Below are positions 52,468 to 61,893 of a stretch of 64,000 bases of DNA, piece after piece. The first letter of the stretch is position 1; each line of letters starts with the position of its first letter. The position numbers and the translations under genes are program-made. The notes beneath the pieces are model-generated. The model did no database searches. It saw only the letters and a list, made by a program, of their open reading frames with translations, and was not told the origin of the DNA. Origin of the DNA: Halegenticoccus soli (GTDB lineage Archaea; Halobacteriota; Halobacteria; Halobacteriales; Haloferacaceae); the NCBI RefSeq assembly GCF_002844195.1, contig NZ_PEND01000005.1, positions 248,001 through 312,000 on the forward strand. Direction: 5' to 3'.

Positions 52468-53871
52468 ATGGAAGATCGAGCGGGCGACGCGCCCGACGAC
52501 GGAACAGTACCGATCGACAGGCGAGGATTCGTGCGAGCGTGGGGCGTCGCAGGGGCGCTCGCGGTCACCGGATGCTGCGTCCCGGCGGCCGCGGCGGAGG
52601 AGAGCGACGAGGAGCTCAACGAGATCTGGACGAACGTGCTGGCGGCGCTGCCGGACAACTGGGGAAAGTGGGGCGACGACGACGAGCTCGGCGCGCTCAA
52701 CTACCTCGACGACGAGCAGGCGTTCCGCGGCATCCAAACCGCGCTCAGAGGCGAACCGAGCGGGCTCGAGGTTTTCGCGCTGCAGCTTTCGTACACCGGC
52801 GAGGCCGTGACCGGTGGGGACCCGACCGGCGATCCGGTTTTCCCCACGCGCCAGCCCGCCCGACGCGACAACGTCGTCGATCACAGGCACTACCAGAACG
52901 GCGCAGCGGAGCCGCTACGGGGCGGAATGCGCTTCTCCGACGACGCGTTCATCACGCGGTTGTTCCTGCAGGGATCGACGCAGTACGACGCGCTCGCCCA
53001 CGTTTGGTACGAACGGCCGACGGAGGACGGCGGACGTGAGCCCCTCCTGTACAACGGTTACCCGGCGGAGACGACCGCGGCGGGGACGGAATACGACGTC
53101 GGCATTCCGGGACTCCGACCGCCGAACCCGCTCGAAGAGCCGTTCTCCACGGACCTTCGGGAAGAGGAGATCACGAAGACGTGGGGGCCGAGCAAGGGAG
53201 ACATTCTCCACGCCGCGGAGGCCGGAAGCGTCGGTCGGGGCGTCCTCCTGGACGTCGGCCGGTACAAGGTTGACGAGCCGCCGTACCGACTCGACCCGGG
53301 GGAGTGCGTCACCCTCGACGATCTGAAGGCGACCGCGGAGGCGCAGGGGACAGCGCTCGAAAAGCGGGACATCGTCCTGATACGGACGGGATCGATCGAG
53401 CGGGCGCGCGATCCGGACGCCGAGAAGACGTGGCTGGGAGATCCGGACGAGCCGCTTCGGGAGCCGGGGCTCTGTTTCAGCCAGGATCTCGTCGAGTTCG
53501 TCGCGGACATGGAGTTCCCCGTGCTCGGGGCGGATAACCTCGCCGTCGAGAAGCTGACCACCGCCGAGATCGACGTCGAGGAGGACATCAACGAGGACGT
53601 GAGAGCGAAGGTCGACTTCGACGGCCGGGAGACGCTCGAAATCGTGAACCCGCTGCACCCGGCGCTCATCACCAACCTCGGCGTGACGCTCTGCGAAATT
53701 CTGGATCTGAGCGCGCTCGCGGAGAGCTGCGCGGAGGACGGAATTTACGAGTTCCTCTACGCGGCCGCGCCGCTAAAAATCGAGGGCGGGGCCGGGGCGC
53801 CGGTGAACCCGGTCGTCGTGAAGGCGACGGGCCCGGGGTGTGCCGAGGGGTCCGATCCGATGGAGGAGTGA
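52468..53871 (+). CDS. Tat-exported lipoprotein of the cyclase (kynurenine formamidase-like) family
   Basis: 467 residues. The N-terminus has a twin-arginine motif (IDRRGFVRAWGVAGALAV) and a lipobox-like TGC, so it is probably exported folded and anchored at the membrane surface. The body is a cyclase/metal-hydrolase domain: QGSTQYDALAHVWY (Gln replaces the first usual His), NPLHPALITNLGVTLCEILD. A strong Shine-Dalgarno AAGGAG lies about 8 nt before ATG 52468, unlike the leaderless genes around it. Could hydrolyse an external lactone, amide or ester. Confidence 0.82.
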   Translation: MEDRAGDAPDDGTVPIDRRGFVRAWGVAGALAVTGCCVPAAAAEESDEELNEIWTNVLAALPDNWGKWGDDDELGALNYLDDEQAFRGIQTALRGEPSGLEVFALQLSYTGEAVTGGDPTGDPVFPTRQPARRDNVVDHRHYQNGAAEPLRGGMRFSDDAFITRLFLQGSTQYDALAHVWYERPTEDGGREPLLYNGYPAETTAAGTEYDVGIPGLRPPNPLEEPFSTDLREEEITKTWGPSKGDILHAAEAGSVGRGVLLDVGRYKVDEPPYRLDPGECVTLDDLKATAEAQGTALEKRDIVLIRTGSIERARDPDAEKTWLGDPDEPLREPGLCFSQDLVEFVADMEFPVLGADNLAVEKLTTAEIDVEEDINEDVRAKVDFDGRETLEIVNPLHPALITNLGVTLCEILDLSALAESCAEDGIYEFLYAAAPLKIEGGAGAPVNPVVVKATGPGCAEGSDPMEE

Positions 53872-53913
53872 GAACGGGACGGGGCTGAATGTCCGACCAG
53901 GGCCACGAAGCCT

Positions 53914-54696
53914 TCACTCGGTCATGGATTCGATAATCTGCTCGCAGTGGCGCTTCGTATCTACAGCGCCGTCGAGGAGGTGGACCGAGTCGACGCCGGC
54001 GATGAGGAAGTCGACGCCCCATCCCAGTCGCGCCTCGCGCTCGTCCTCGGACGTCGCCAGCGTCCCGACGGCGACGTCGGTTGCGTCCGCGGCCCGGACG
54101 ATCCGATCGACCGCCCGTTCGAACCGCTCGGCGTCGTAGTCGCCGAAGGCGTCGAGCGACGCCGAGAGATCGACCGGCCCGACGAACACCCCGTCGACGC
54201 CGTCGACCGCGGCGATCTCCTCGGCGTTTTCGACCCCCCGCTCGGTCTCGATCTGCACGAAGCGGGCGAGAGTCTCGTCGGCAGTCCGGACGTACCCGTC
54301 GAGCGCCAGGCCGTAGTCCGCGGCGCGGTGCAGTCCCACACCACGAACGCCGTCCGGCGGGTATCGGGTGGCCTCGACGATCGCCTCGGCCTGCGCGGCC
54401 GTCTCGACCATCGGGACCATGACGCCGTCGGGGCCGAGATCGAGCACCCGCTTCAGTTCGACCGGATCGTCGCCGGGAACGCGGACGAGCGTCTCGCTGT
54501 CCCCCGGCGCGGCGTCGACCGCGCGGAGCACGTTTTCGAGCGTTTCGAGCGATATCGCCGTGTGCTCGCGGTCGATCGCCAGGAAGTCGTACCCCAGGTG
54601 GGCGATCATCTCGGCCACCTCGGGGTGGGCGAGCGCGATCCAACTGCCGACGAGCGGCGTCTCGCCGACGCCTGCCTTCTTTAGTGTGCGTTCCAT
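53914..54696 (-). CDS. HpcH/HpaI-family aldolase
   Basis: 260 residues. SWIALAHPEVAEMIAHLGYD, LAIDREHTAISLETL, GVMVPMVETAAQAEAIVEAT and FVQIETERGVENAEEIAA with VGPVDLSASLD show the metal-binding Glu and Asp of class II 2-keto-3-deoxy acid aldolases. It sits 10 nt downstream of the enolase-superfamily gene at 54707 in the same operon. The pair would dehydrate a sugar acid and then split the keto-deoxy product to pyruvate or tartronate semialdehyde plus an aldehyde. Confidence 0.9.
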   Translation of the reverse strand: MERTLKKAGVGETPLVGSWIALAHPEVAEMIAHLGYDFLAIDREHTAISLETLENVLRAVDAAPGDSETLVRVPGDDPVELKRVLDLGPDGVMVPMVETAAQAEAIVEATRYPPDGVRGVGLHRAADYGLALDGYVRTADETLARFVQIETERGVENAEEIAAVDGVDGVFVGPVDLSASLDAFGDYDAERFERAVDRIVRAADATDVAVGTLATSEDEREARLGWGVDFLIAGVDSVHLLDGAVDTKRHCEQIIESMTE

Positions 54697-54706
54697 TGAC
54701 GACACC

Positions 54707-55927
54707 TCAGCCGAACATCGTGCCGGGATCGTGGAGGTGCTCCCGGGCCACAGCTTCGTCCAGATCGATGCCGAGACCCGGCTCCTCGGGCACTTCTACG
54801 TACCCGTCCTCGATGAGCGGGCCGTCGCGGTCGTGGAGGTCGTCCCACCAGTCGACTTCGAGCGCGTGGTACTCCAACACGTCGAAGTTCGGAATGCACG
54901 CGCCGAGGTGGACGCAGGCCATCGTCCCAATCGGGCCGCAGACGTTGTGCGGCGAGAAGGCGATGTAGTTCTCCTCGGCGCGGCTGGCGATCGCCTTCGA
55001 TTCGGCGAGCCCCCCGCAGGTCGTCGGGTCGGGGGTGACGATGTCGACGCCGAAGTCGTAGAGCAGCTCCTTGAACTCGTGGACGCGGAAGCGGTTCTCA
55101 CCGGTGGCGAGCGGCGTGCTCGTCGCGCGGTTGACCTCCCGCTGGGCGTCCATGTTCTCCGGCGGGACCACGTCCTCTAGCCACATCAGGTCGTACGGTT
55201 CGAGCTTTCGCGCGAGGCGTTTCGCGCTGTCCACCGAGTAGTCCCAGTGGACGTCGAACGCGAGGTCGATCTCGTCGCCAATTGCCTCGCGGACAGCCTC
55301 GACCGTCTCCACTTTCCGCTGAATGGCAGCGTTACCGACCCGACCGTTGTACGGATCGGGGTGATTGTCGAACGGCTGGTCGAGGTCGAACTTCAGCGCG
55401 GTGAAGCCCATGTCTGCGACGCGTGCGGCCTCCTCGGCGTACGCCTCAACCGAGTACGCATCCTCGTCGTGCGGTGCGTGGTAGCCGTGTTCCAGTTCGA
55501 ACGCTTCACCGGCGTGACAGTCGCAGTAGATGCGTACCCGGTCGCGGTACTTCCCGCCAAGAAGCTGGTAGACCGGCACGCCCAGCACTTGCCCGGCAAC
55601 GTCCCAGAGGGCAATTTCGATACCGGAGGCTGCGGTGACGACTTTGCCTGTCGTCCCACCGTGGCCCGACGTTTCCTGGACCATCCGGCGGAATAACCGT
55701 TCGACGTCGAGGGGGTTTTCGCCGATGAGAAACCGCTTCATATACTCCATCACCTCGGTCACCCCACCGCCACGATAAGACTCGCCGATGCCGGTCACAC
55801 CAGCATCAGTGTGCACGCGGACAAGGTTCCACTCGAAGTTTCCCTTGATGACGCAGGTCTCAATGTCGGTGATCTCAACATCACGCTCGGGCGATCGATT
55901 TGGAGCGTGGTTCGAAAAATCGCGCAC
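54707..55927 (-). CDS. enolase-superfamily dehydratase 7
   Basis: 406 residues from GTG 55927 (RDFSNHAPNRSPERDVEITD), a start favoured because related haloarchaeal proteins begin in the same way; longer in-frame starts exist up to 56080. K-x-D in FTALKFDLDQPFD, metal ligands in IDLAFDVHWDYS, LMWLEDVVPPEN and LATGENRFRVHE, and base His in IAFSPHNVCGPIG. This matches gluconate/galactonate dehydratase-type members. Operon partner of the aldolase at 53914. Confidence 0.87.
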   Translation of the reverse strand: MRDFSNHAPNRSPERDVEITDIETCVIKGNFEWNLVRVHTDAGVTGIGESYRGGGVTEVMEYMKRFLIGENPLDVERLFRRMVQETSGHGGTTGKVVTAASGIEIALWDVAGQVLGVPVYQLLGGKYRDRVRIYCDCHAGEAFELEHGYHAPHDEDAYSVEAYAEEAARVADMGFTALKFDLDQPFDNHPDPYNGRVGNAAIQRKVETVEAVREAIGDEIDLAFDVHWDYSVDSAKRLARKLEPYDLMWLEDVVPPENMDAQREVNRATSTPLATGENRFRVHEFKELLYDFGVDIVTPDPTTCGGLAESKAIASRAEENYIAFSPHNVCGPIGTMACVHLGACIPNFDVLEYHALEVDWWDDLHDRDGPLIEDGYVEVPEEPGLGIDLDEAVAREHLHDPGTMFG

Positions 55928-56205
55928 GCTCAGTCCCCTCTCTCCATCAACATACGGTCTGAAAGTGGTACACATCGGCCGGGCCGAGAGAGGCGCGGTA
56001 CGCTCGCCCGATAGACGGACGCGAGAGCCTTCTCTGTCTCCGTAAGTTCCATGCACGCCGATCGAGACGGCGCGGACCAAAAGAGATTGTGGTAGGGGCT
56101 AACATGACGTCTGGGAATGGGAGGAAGTGACATAATGTCAAAAGAGTAGCTACAGTCGATCGTTGGGCACCCAGAGCCCTTGTTCGGTCTCAGCCCGAAC
56201 GGTGG
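55928..56205. other. intergenic region with a perfect short palindrome
   Basis: No gene recognised. Contains TGACATAATGTCA (56128-56140), arms TGACAT and ATGTCA around one base, about 200 bp upstream of the GTG at 55927. Near 55960 the minus strand reads GATGTGTACCACTTTC, vaguely like the half-site near 50891. These may be operators for the dehydratase-aldolase operon, but the evidence is weak. Confidence 0.3.
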
Positions 56206-56952
56206 TTAGAAGTGGGCAAACTTGTCCCGGCGGTAGAGGTTGATTTCGCTGACCGTGTTCGGTGGGTCCCGCATCGCGGCGAAAGCGATCGCCTCAGCAA
56301 TTTCCGGGGGTTCGGTCACTTCGCCTGGTTCGAACTCGTCTTTCAGCGGCTCGTCCTCCTCGGAGCCGAACTCGGTACGGACTTCGGTCGGGTTAACGAC
56401 CGTGACGGCGATCCCATCGTCGCCGACGGCGCCCTCGAGGCTGAGGGCGAATCCGCGGGTCCACCACTTGGTTGCGGCGTAGACAGGATTCGCAGGTCGG
56501 GGATATTGGCCGGCGAAGCTCCCGACGAAGACGAGGTTGCCCTCGGACTTCCGGAGGTGCGGGATGGCGGCCCGCGTGGTGAAGAACATCCCGTCGACGT
56601 TCACGTCCATCATGAGCCGGTACGACTCCGTGGACAGCTCCTCGACGGGGTCGTTCACACCGAGGCCCGCGTTGTTCACGAGCACGTCGAGGCCGCCGAA
56701 CGCGTCGACGGTGCGCACTATCATCTCGTCGACCTGCTCCTCGTCGCGGACGTCCGTCGGCAGGACAAGCGTCTCCCGACCGTGCGCGTCGCCGATCTCG
56801 TCGGCGATCTCGGTCAGGCGGTCCTCCCGACGTGCGGCCAGGGCGACATCGGCTCCGCGGTCGGCGAGTGCGAGGGCGGTCGCGCGTCCGATTCCCGACG
56901 ACGCGCCGGTCACGAGGGCCGCGTCGCCCGCCAGTGGTTCGGTTTCGACCAT
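56206..56952 (-). CDS. short-chain dehydrogenase/reductase 1
   Basis: 248 residues. Cofactor motif ALVTGASSGIGRATALAL, NNAGLGVNDPVEELS, catalytic Ser in FVGSFAGQYPRP, and Y-x-x-x-K in VYAATKWWTRGF. Classical SDR with all catalytic residues. Likely interconverts a hydroxyl and keto group on a metabolite of this region. ATG 56952 gives the normal N-terminus; longer frames have no family match. Confidence 0.9.
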   Translation of the reverse strand: MVETEPLAGDAALVTGASSGIGRATALALADRGADVALAARREDRLTEIADEIGDAHGRETLVLPTDVRDEEQVDEMIVRTVDAFGGLDVLVNNAGLGVNDPVEELSTESYRLMMDVNVDGMFFTTRAAIPHLRKSEGNLVFVGSFAGQYPRPANPVYAATKWWTRGFALSLEGAVGDDGIAVTVVNPTEVRTEFGSEEDEPLKDEFEPGEVTEPPEIAEAIAFAAMRDPPNTVSEINLYRRDKFAHF

Positions 56953-57043
56953 GGTCGCCGACACAGACCGAAGCGGCATAAGCGTACCTCCGGCGGAGAC
57001 GGAGCGGACCTCCGGCGGCAAGCGAATCAGGGCGCTCTGTCCG

Positions 57044-58096
57044 TCAGACGGACCGCCGCGAGGCGGACAGGAGCCGATCGCGGAGGTCGCGGAGGTCGGC
57101 TCGGTCGCCCTCGACGCGGCCGCGTTCGAGTCGCTCCGTGATCGCCTCCGCGACGCGCCGCTCGGCCCCGTGGAGATCCCGCTCGATGCGCGCCGACCGC
57201 TCGGCCTGTTCGGCCGTCAGCCCGTCATCGCGGGCGGACGAGAGCAGCGTGCGGACCGTCTCCGAGAGCCGGAGAGACTGGCGCGCGTGGGCTTCGAGGC
57301 CGGCGGACTCGTTGTTCTCCCAGCCGATCTCGACCGCCTCCTCGTCCAGCGCGGCGACGAGGAACGCCGCCTTGTCGAACTTCGCGTCGGTGTCCGTGTA
57401 CCCCGGGTCCACGTCCGCCCTGGCGTCGTGGCTCACGAGCACGACGCGTTCGGATGGGTTGAACGTGTCCCCGGGGTAGCCGGCAGCGGTGACGCCGCCG
57501 ACGCCGAAGAGGAGGAGGACGACGAGAAACAACGAGAGGAACGCCCGCGGCGCGCCGCGGACGGGATCGGGCTTGAGGAACGGGTGTGTCCGCGACCGCG
57601 CGAGCGCGACCGAGCACGTCCGCTCTGCGAGCCGCGCGAGGTCGTGCGCCTTCTCCGACGCGCCCGTGACGACGAGCCGGCCGTCGCCGGCGACGCGGAC
57701 GAACGTGTTGTGAAAGCCCGTGTGAGTGACCGTCAGCCCCTCGCCCTCGGAGAACGCGTCGCGCGAGACGCCGTCGTAGCCGGGCGCGGATTCGACGGCG
57801 TCGACGAGCGCGTCGAGGGTGGCCTCCGGGTCGGAGATCGGAGTCTCCGAGACGAAGATGGATCCCCGTTCGCTGCTGTACCCGCCGCGATTTTCGCGGT
57901 ACTGCGCGATCCGACGGAGCCACAGCTTGAGGTGCGAAAGCGCCTTCGGCACCGCGGGAAGGAGCGCCGCGACGAGCAGGACCCGGAGGTAGAGGCCCGC
58001 GGTCGTCCCGTCGGCGCCGTACGTGAGGGACGCCCACGCGGCGCTGACGAGCAGGAACGCGCTTCCGCCGAGCACGAACGCGCGGAGCTTGTTCAT
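57044..58096 (-). CDS. uncharacterised haloarchaeal membrane protein
   Basis: 350 residues. N-terminal hydrophobic segments (FVLGGSAFLLVSAAWASLTY, VLLVAALLPAVPKAL) and a third (FLSLFLVVLLLFGVGGVTAA) surround a cytoplasmic domain with TVTHTGFHNTFVRVAGDGRL. The C-terminal region has helical, charge-alternating sequence (TAEQAERSARIERDLHGAER), probably a coiled coil. Function unknown. It is separated by a single base from the small gene at 58098. Confidence 0.72.
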   Translation of the reverse strand: MNKLRAFVLGGSAFLLVSAAWASLTYGADGTTAGLYLRVLLVAALLPAVPKALSHLKLWLRRIAQYRENRGGYSSERGSIFVSETPISDPEATLDALVDAVESAPGYDGVSRDAFSEGEGLTVTHTGFHNTFVRVAGDGRLVVTGASEKAHDLARLAERTCSVALARSRTHPFLKPDPVRGAPRAFLSLFLVVLLLFGVGGVTAAGYPGDTFNPSERVVLVSHDARADVDPGYTDTDAKFDKAAFLVAALDEEAVEIGWENNESAGLEAHARQSLRLSETVRTLLSSARDDGLTAEQAERSARIERDLHGAERRVAEAITERLERGRVEGDRADLRDLRDRLLSASRRSV

Positions 58097-58097
58097 C

Positions 58098-58385
58098 TTA
58101 CCACCGGCCGAGCAGCGATCGCTTCAATCGGCCGATGACCCCCGTCGCCCGCTCCTTCCGCTCGGCTTCGAAGACCGGTCGCAGCTTCCGGTCGAGGTCC
58201 TCACGGCTCTCGAACCGGTCGACGTCCGCCCCGGAGAGGAGTTCCGCGAGCATGATGGAGTTTCCCCGCTCGTCGAGTTGCACGTTCGCGAGCGCGTGTT
58301 CGCGCTCCAGCCGCCGGACCGAGACCGGGTACGACCACCCCGAGTCCTCGACGAGTTCGTGCACCGCGTCGGGTCCGTGTGTCAT
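58098..58385 (-). CDS. small conserved haloarchaeal protein (95 aa)
   Basis: MTHGPDAVHELVEDSGWSYP, then VRRLEREHALANVQLDERGN and AELLSGADVDRFESREDLDR. Composition and the one-base spacing to the downstream membrane protein indicate a real gene. It resembles small DUF families frequent in Halobacteria, but no function can be given. ATG 58385 is preferred to an earlier in-frame start six bases upstream. Confidence 0.7.
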   Translation of the reverse strand: MTHGPDAVHELVEDSGWSYPVSVRRLEREHALANVQLDERGNSIMLAELLSGADVDRFESREDLDRKLRPVFEAERKERATGVIGRLKRSLLGRW

Positions 58386-58458
58386 ACTCACCCATCGTAG
58401 ACGGTCGGGCTTAAATCTTGAAGGCGATCGACGGCCGGGTCGGTCGCGACCGACCCTT

Positions 58459-59430
58459 TTACGCGACCTGATTTTCGAGATCCTCGTAGCGTCCCGTTTC
58501 CCGAATCTGCCCCCAGTTACGCGCGAGGATGTCTGCGAGACGGGCGTAGTACTTGGGCGTGTGACCGGAGCTGTGGGGGGTGACGAACGCGTTGTCGAGG
58601 TCCCAGAGCGGGTGCCCCGGCGGGAGCGGCTCGGGGTCGGTCACGTCGAGCGCGGCCCCGCCGATGCTGTTGCCCTGAAGCGCCGATACGAGCGCGTCGG
58701 TGTCGACGATGGGGCCCCGGCCGACGTTCACCAGGACGGCGTGGGGTTCGAGCGTGTCCAGTTCGGCCGCGCCGACGAGCCCCTCGGTCGTCTCCGAGAG
58801 CGGGCACGCGAGCACGACGTAGTCGCTCCGGGCGAGCGCGCCGTGGAAGTCGTCCTCGTCGAAGCCGATCACCTCGTCGGTCGGACCGCCCTTCTCCGGC
58901 GTGTAGCGGACGCCGATCGTCTCGACGCCGAACGGTTCCAGGCGGTCGACGACCGCCGACCCGATGGCGCCGAGGCCGACGACGGTCACGGTGCTCCCGT
59001 AGAGTTCGCTCGCCTGGCCGCGGCGCCACTCGTGGCGCTCCTCCTGGCGCCAGAAGCGTCGGAAGTCCCGGGCGAACGCGAGCAGCGCGCCGACGACGTG
59101 CTCGGCGATGTTGGGGCCGTGAACGCCCGACGCGTTCGTGACGGCCGCGCCGCGCTCCCGCAGCGCTTCCAGGGGGAGGTGTTCGTACCCGGCCGACGCG
59201 CAGGCGAACAGCCGGAGGTGCTCGGCCCGCTCGACCAGCTCCTCGCTGATCCGGTGGCCGGTGACGACCGTCGCGCCGGCGATCGCCTCGCGCTCCTCGC
59301 GCGGCGTCGCGGCCCGTTTCACCGTCACGTCGTCCGGAAGTCGCTCCCGGAGCGCGTCCGCGTACTCGGTCGTTGAGATGCCGTGCGCCCCCTTGCGGAG
59401 GACCAGCACGGTCGGTCCCGCGTCGCTCAT
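58459..59430 (-). CDS. D-isomer-specific 2-hydroxyacid dehydrogenase (intact)
   Basis: 323 residues. NAD-binding motif STVTVVGLGAIGSAVVDRL, catalytic Arg region AVLVNVGRGPIVDTDALV, Glu/Asp in ALDVTDPEPLPP and His in VTPHSSGHTPK. Full length, unlike the IS-truncated member at 48885. It probably reduces glyoxylate, hydroxypyruvate or a sugar-derived 2-keto acid. Confidence 0.92.
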   Translation of the reverse strand: MSDAGPTVLVLRKGAHGISTTEYADALRERLPDDVTVKRAATPREEREAIAGATVVTGHRISEELVERAEHLRLFACASAGYEHLPLEALRERGAAVTNASGVHGPNIAEHVVGALLAFARDFRRFWRQEERHEWRRGQASELYGSTVTVVGLGAIGSAVVDRLEPFGVETIGVRYTPEKGGPTDEVIGFDEDDFHGALARSDYVVLACPLSETTEGLVGAAELDTLEPHAVLVNVGRGPIVDTDALVSALQGNSIGGAALDVTDPEPLPPGHPLWDLDNAFVTPHSSGHTPKYYARLADILARNWGQIRETGRYEDLENQVA

Positions 59431-59637
59431 GCGGCCGACTCACCTCCGACGCGTCTCGTGGGTCTGCGGTCGAGCCCGGCGGTGGATCCCTCGAATCTCA
59501 TACGTCGGCCCTCGGCGCTGTAACCCGTGGTCGTATCGGTAGGAGCAAGAGACGCCGGCAGTCGGCCGCTCCGTCGGCCGACGGAGCGGCCGGTAGCGTC
59601 GCACGGATTTTAGTCGCGCCGCCGCGAGGGACACCGC

Positions 59638-60930
59638 ATGAAGTTCCCGAACGAGGAAGCCGTCGAAGGAGTGCTCGACGCGGTCCCGTTTCCCGAGTTC
59701 GCCGACGTGCGCTACGAGCCCCCCGCGCCGGCCGTGGACGATCCCGGGGCGGCCGCCCGCCGCGAACTCGACGCGCTGCCGCTCGATTCGGTGCCCGAGG
59801 GCGGCCGGGTCGCCGTCGGCCTCGGGAGCCGCGGCATACACGATATCGTCCCCATCGCGGCGGCCGTCGTCGACGAACTCCGCGGGCGCGGTTTCGAGCC
59901 GGTCGCCGTTCCGGCGATGGGGAGCCACGGCGGCGCGACCGCCGACGGGCAGCGCCGAACGCTGGGATCGCTCGGGCTCACCGAGGAGCGGCTGGGGTGC
60001 CCGATCGACGCGCGGATGGAGACGACCGTCCTCGGGGAGTCCGACCTGGGAAGGCCCGTCCACGTTTCGACCGCCGCGCTGGAGGCGGACGGGATACTCG
60101 TGCTAAACCGCGTAAAACCGCACACCAACTTCGAGGGAAGCGTCGAGAGCGGCGTCTGCAAGATGGCGGCGATCGGCCTCGGCAAACAGCGCGGCGCGTC
60201 GGCGGTCCACGACGCCGCGCTCGTCCGCAGCTACGTGTCGGCGATCACGTCGACATTCGAGGTTGTCAGGCGAGAGACACCGTTCCTTGGCGGCCTCGGT
60301 ATTGTCGAGAACTTCTACGACCGAACCGCGGTCGTCCGCGGGCTGCCCGCCGAGTCGCTCCCCGACGCCGAGGGCGACCTGCTCGAACGCGCCCGCGAGT
60401 ACATGGCGACGCTGCCGTACGAGGAGATCGACGTGCTCGTGGTCGACGAGATGGGTAAGGACATCTCGGGGACGGGGATGGACACGAACGTGATCGGGCG
60501 CTTCCGCGTGCTCAACGAGGACGACCCCGAGCGCCCGGAGGTAAAGCGGATCTTCGCGCGGGGGCTGACCGAGGCCACCCACGGGAACGGCCACGGGATC
60601 GGCCTCGCGGACGTGACGACGACGGGGGCGGTCGAGTCGCTCGACCTCGATCAGATGTACGCCAACGCGCTCACGAGCGGGTCGCTCTCGAAGTCGAGCC
60701 TCCCCGTGGCGCTCCCGAACGATCGACTGGCGCTGACCGCCGCGCTCACCTCCTTCGGTCCGTACGATCCGGAGACGGCGGGGGTCGTCTGGATCCGGGA
60801 CACGTCGCACCTCTCCTCGTTTAGGGTGTCGCCGGCGCTGGTCGCGGAGGGGGGCGAGCACGTGACCGTCGAAGGGCGGTCGCGGCTCGCCTTCGACGAC
60901 GGCGCGGCGCGGTTCGAGCCGATCGAGTGA
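59638..60930 (+). CDS. LarA-like (DUF2088) racemase-family protein 2
   Basis: 430 residues. Same hallmark segments as the protein at 32740: VGLGSRGIHDIVPIAAAV, VAVPAMGSHGGATADGQRRT, RVKPHTNFEGSVESGVCKMA, IGLGKQRGASAVHD and GKDISGTGMDTNVIGRF. The pincer-cofactor Lys would be in VESGVCKMA. Two paralogs in one catabolic region suggest racemisation of different hydroxy acids. ATG 59638 starts MKFPNEEAVEGVLDAV. Confidence 0.83.
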   Translation: MKFPNEEAVEGVLDAVPFPEFADVRYEPPAPAVDDPGAAARRELDALPLDSVPEGGRVAVGLGSRGIHDIVPIAAAVVDELRGRGFEPVAVPAMGSHGGATADGQRRTLGSLGLTEERLGCPIDARMETTVLGESDLGRPVHVSTAALEADGILVLNRVKPHTNFEGSVESGVCKMAAIGLGKQRGASAVHDAALVRSYVSAITSTFEVVRRETPFLGGLGIVENFYDRTAVVRGLPAESLPDAEGDLLERAREYMATLPYEEIDVLVVDEMGKDISGTGMDTNVIGRFRVLNEDDPERPEVKRIFARGLTEATHGNGHGIGLADVTTTGAVESLDLDQMYANALTSGSLSKSSLPVALPNDRLALTAALTSFGPYDPETAGVVWIRDTSHLSSFRVSPALVAEGGEHVTVEGRSRLAFDDGAARFEPIE

Positions 60931-61029
60931 GTGGGAGGGAAGTGAGACCGATCGGCGCGACGCGTAGCACGCAGGCTGCGGGTTGCCTCCGGGCGAGAAT
61001 TTAACACCCCGCCCGCGCACGGACTTCGC

Positions 61030-61821
61030 ATGGACTTCGAAATCGACGGCAACGCGGCGCTGGTGACGGCGTCGAGCAGCGGACTGGGGAAGGCGTCGGC
61101 TCGCGCGCTCGCGCGGGAAGGAGCGAACGTCGTGATGAACGGCCGCGATGAGGATCGGCTGGCCGACGCGGTCGAGGACGTGCGCGCGGACGCGACCGGC
61201 GAGGTGGTCGGCCAGGCGGGCGATCTGACCGATCCCGACGACATCCGTCGGCTGGTCGACCGAACGGTCGACGAGTTCGGGGGGATGGACCACCTGGTGA
61301 CGTCGGCGGGCGGGCCGCCGAGCGGGCCGTTCCTCGACACCACCGACGAGGACTGGTACGACGCGTTCGACCTGCTCGTGATGAGCGTCGTCCGCCTCGC
61401 CCGCGAGTCCGCCGACCACCTCCGCGCCGACGGCGGCGGCACCGTCGTCACCATCACCTCCCGCAGCGTCAAGGAGGCCATCGACGGGCTGGTGCTGTCG
61501 AACTCGGTCCGCATGAGCGTCATCGGTCTCGAAAAGACCCTCTCGAAGGAGCTCGCGCCCGAGGTGCGAGCGAACGCGGTCCTCCCCGGGACGCATGAGA
61601 CGCCGCGCATCCAGGAGCTGGTGGAGCAGGCGGTCGAGCGCGGCGAGTACGACAGCTACGAGGACGGGATGGACGACTGGAGCCAGGGCATCCCGGTCGG
61701 TCAGGTCGGCGATCCGATGGACCTCGGTCGGACGGTCGCGTTTCTCAGTTCGCCGAAGTCGGGTTACGTGAACGGCGTCGCGATCCCCATCGACGGGGGG
61801 TCGAGTTCGTCGAACCTCTAG
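61030..61821 (+). CDS. short-chain dehydrogenase/reductase 2, atypical active site
   Basis: 263 residues. Cofactor motif ALVTASSSGLGKASARAL and C-terminal GYVNGVAIPIDGGSSSS are typical SDR. The usual Y-x-x-x-K is replaced by the segment GLVLSNSVRMSVIGLEKTLS, where Tyr and Lys are absent, although Ser in TITSRSVKEA is kept. Such atypical 3-oxoacyl reductase-like SDRs are known in archaea. Activity and substrate uncertain. Confidence 0.85.
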   Translation: MDFEIDGNAALVTASSSGLGKASARALAREGANVVMNGRDEDRLADAVEDVRADATGEVVGQAGDLTDPDDIRRLVDRTVDEFGGMDHLVTSAGGPPSGPFLDTTDEDWYDAFDLLVMSVVRLARESADHLRADGGGTVVTITSRSVKEAIDGLVLSNSVRMSVIGLEKTLSKELAPEVRANAVLPGTHETPRIQELVEQAVERGEYDSYEDGMDDWSQGIPVGQVGDPMDLGRTVAFLSSPKSGYVNGVAIPIDGGSSSSNL

Positions 61822-61893
61822 GGGCTCGGCTCTCCCGCCGTCATCCCGACGGTGTTCAGATTACGCTCGGACTGGCTGCGAAACAGTTGTGAA

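Noticed and set aside
57138-58138. plus-strand frames opposite the membrane protein at 57044-58096
   Set aside because: Ser/Arg-rich and without family similarity, whereas the minus strand has clear transmembrane segments and a tightly coupled neighbour.
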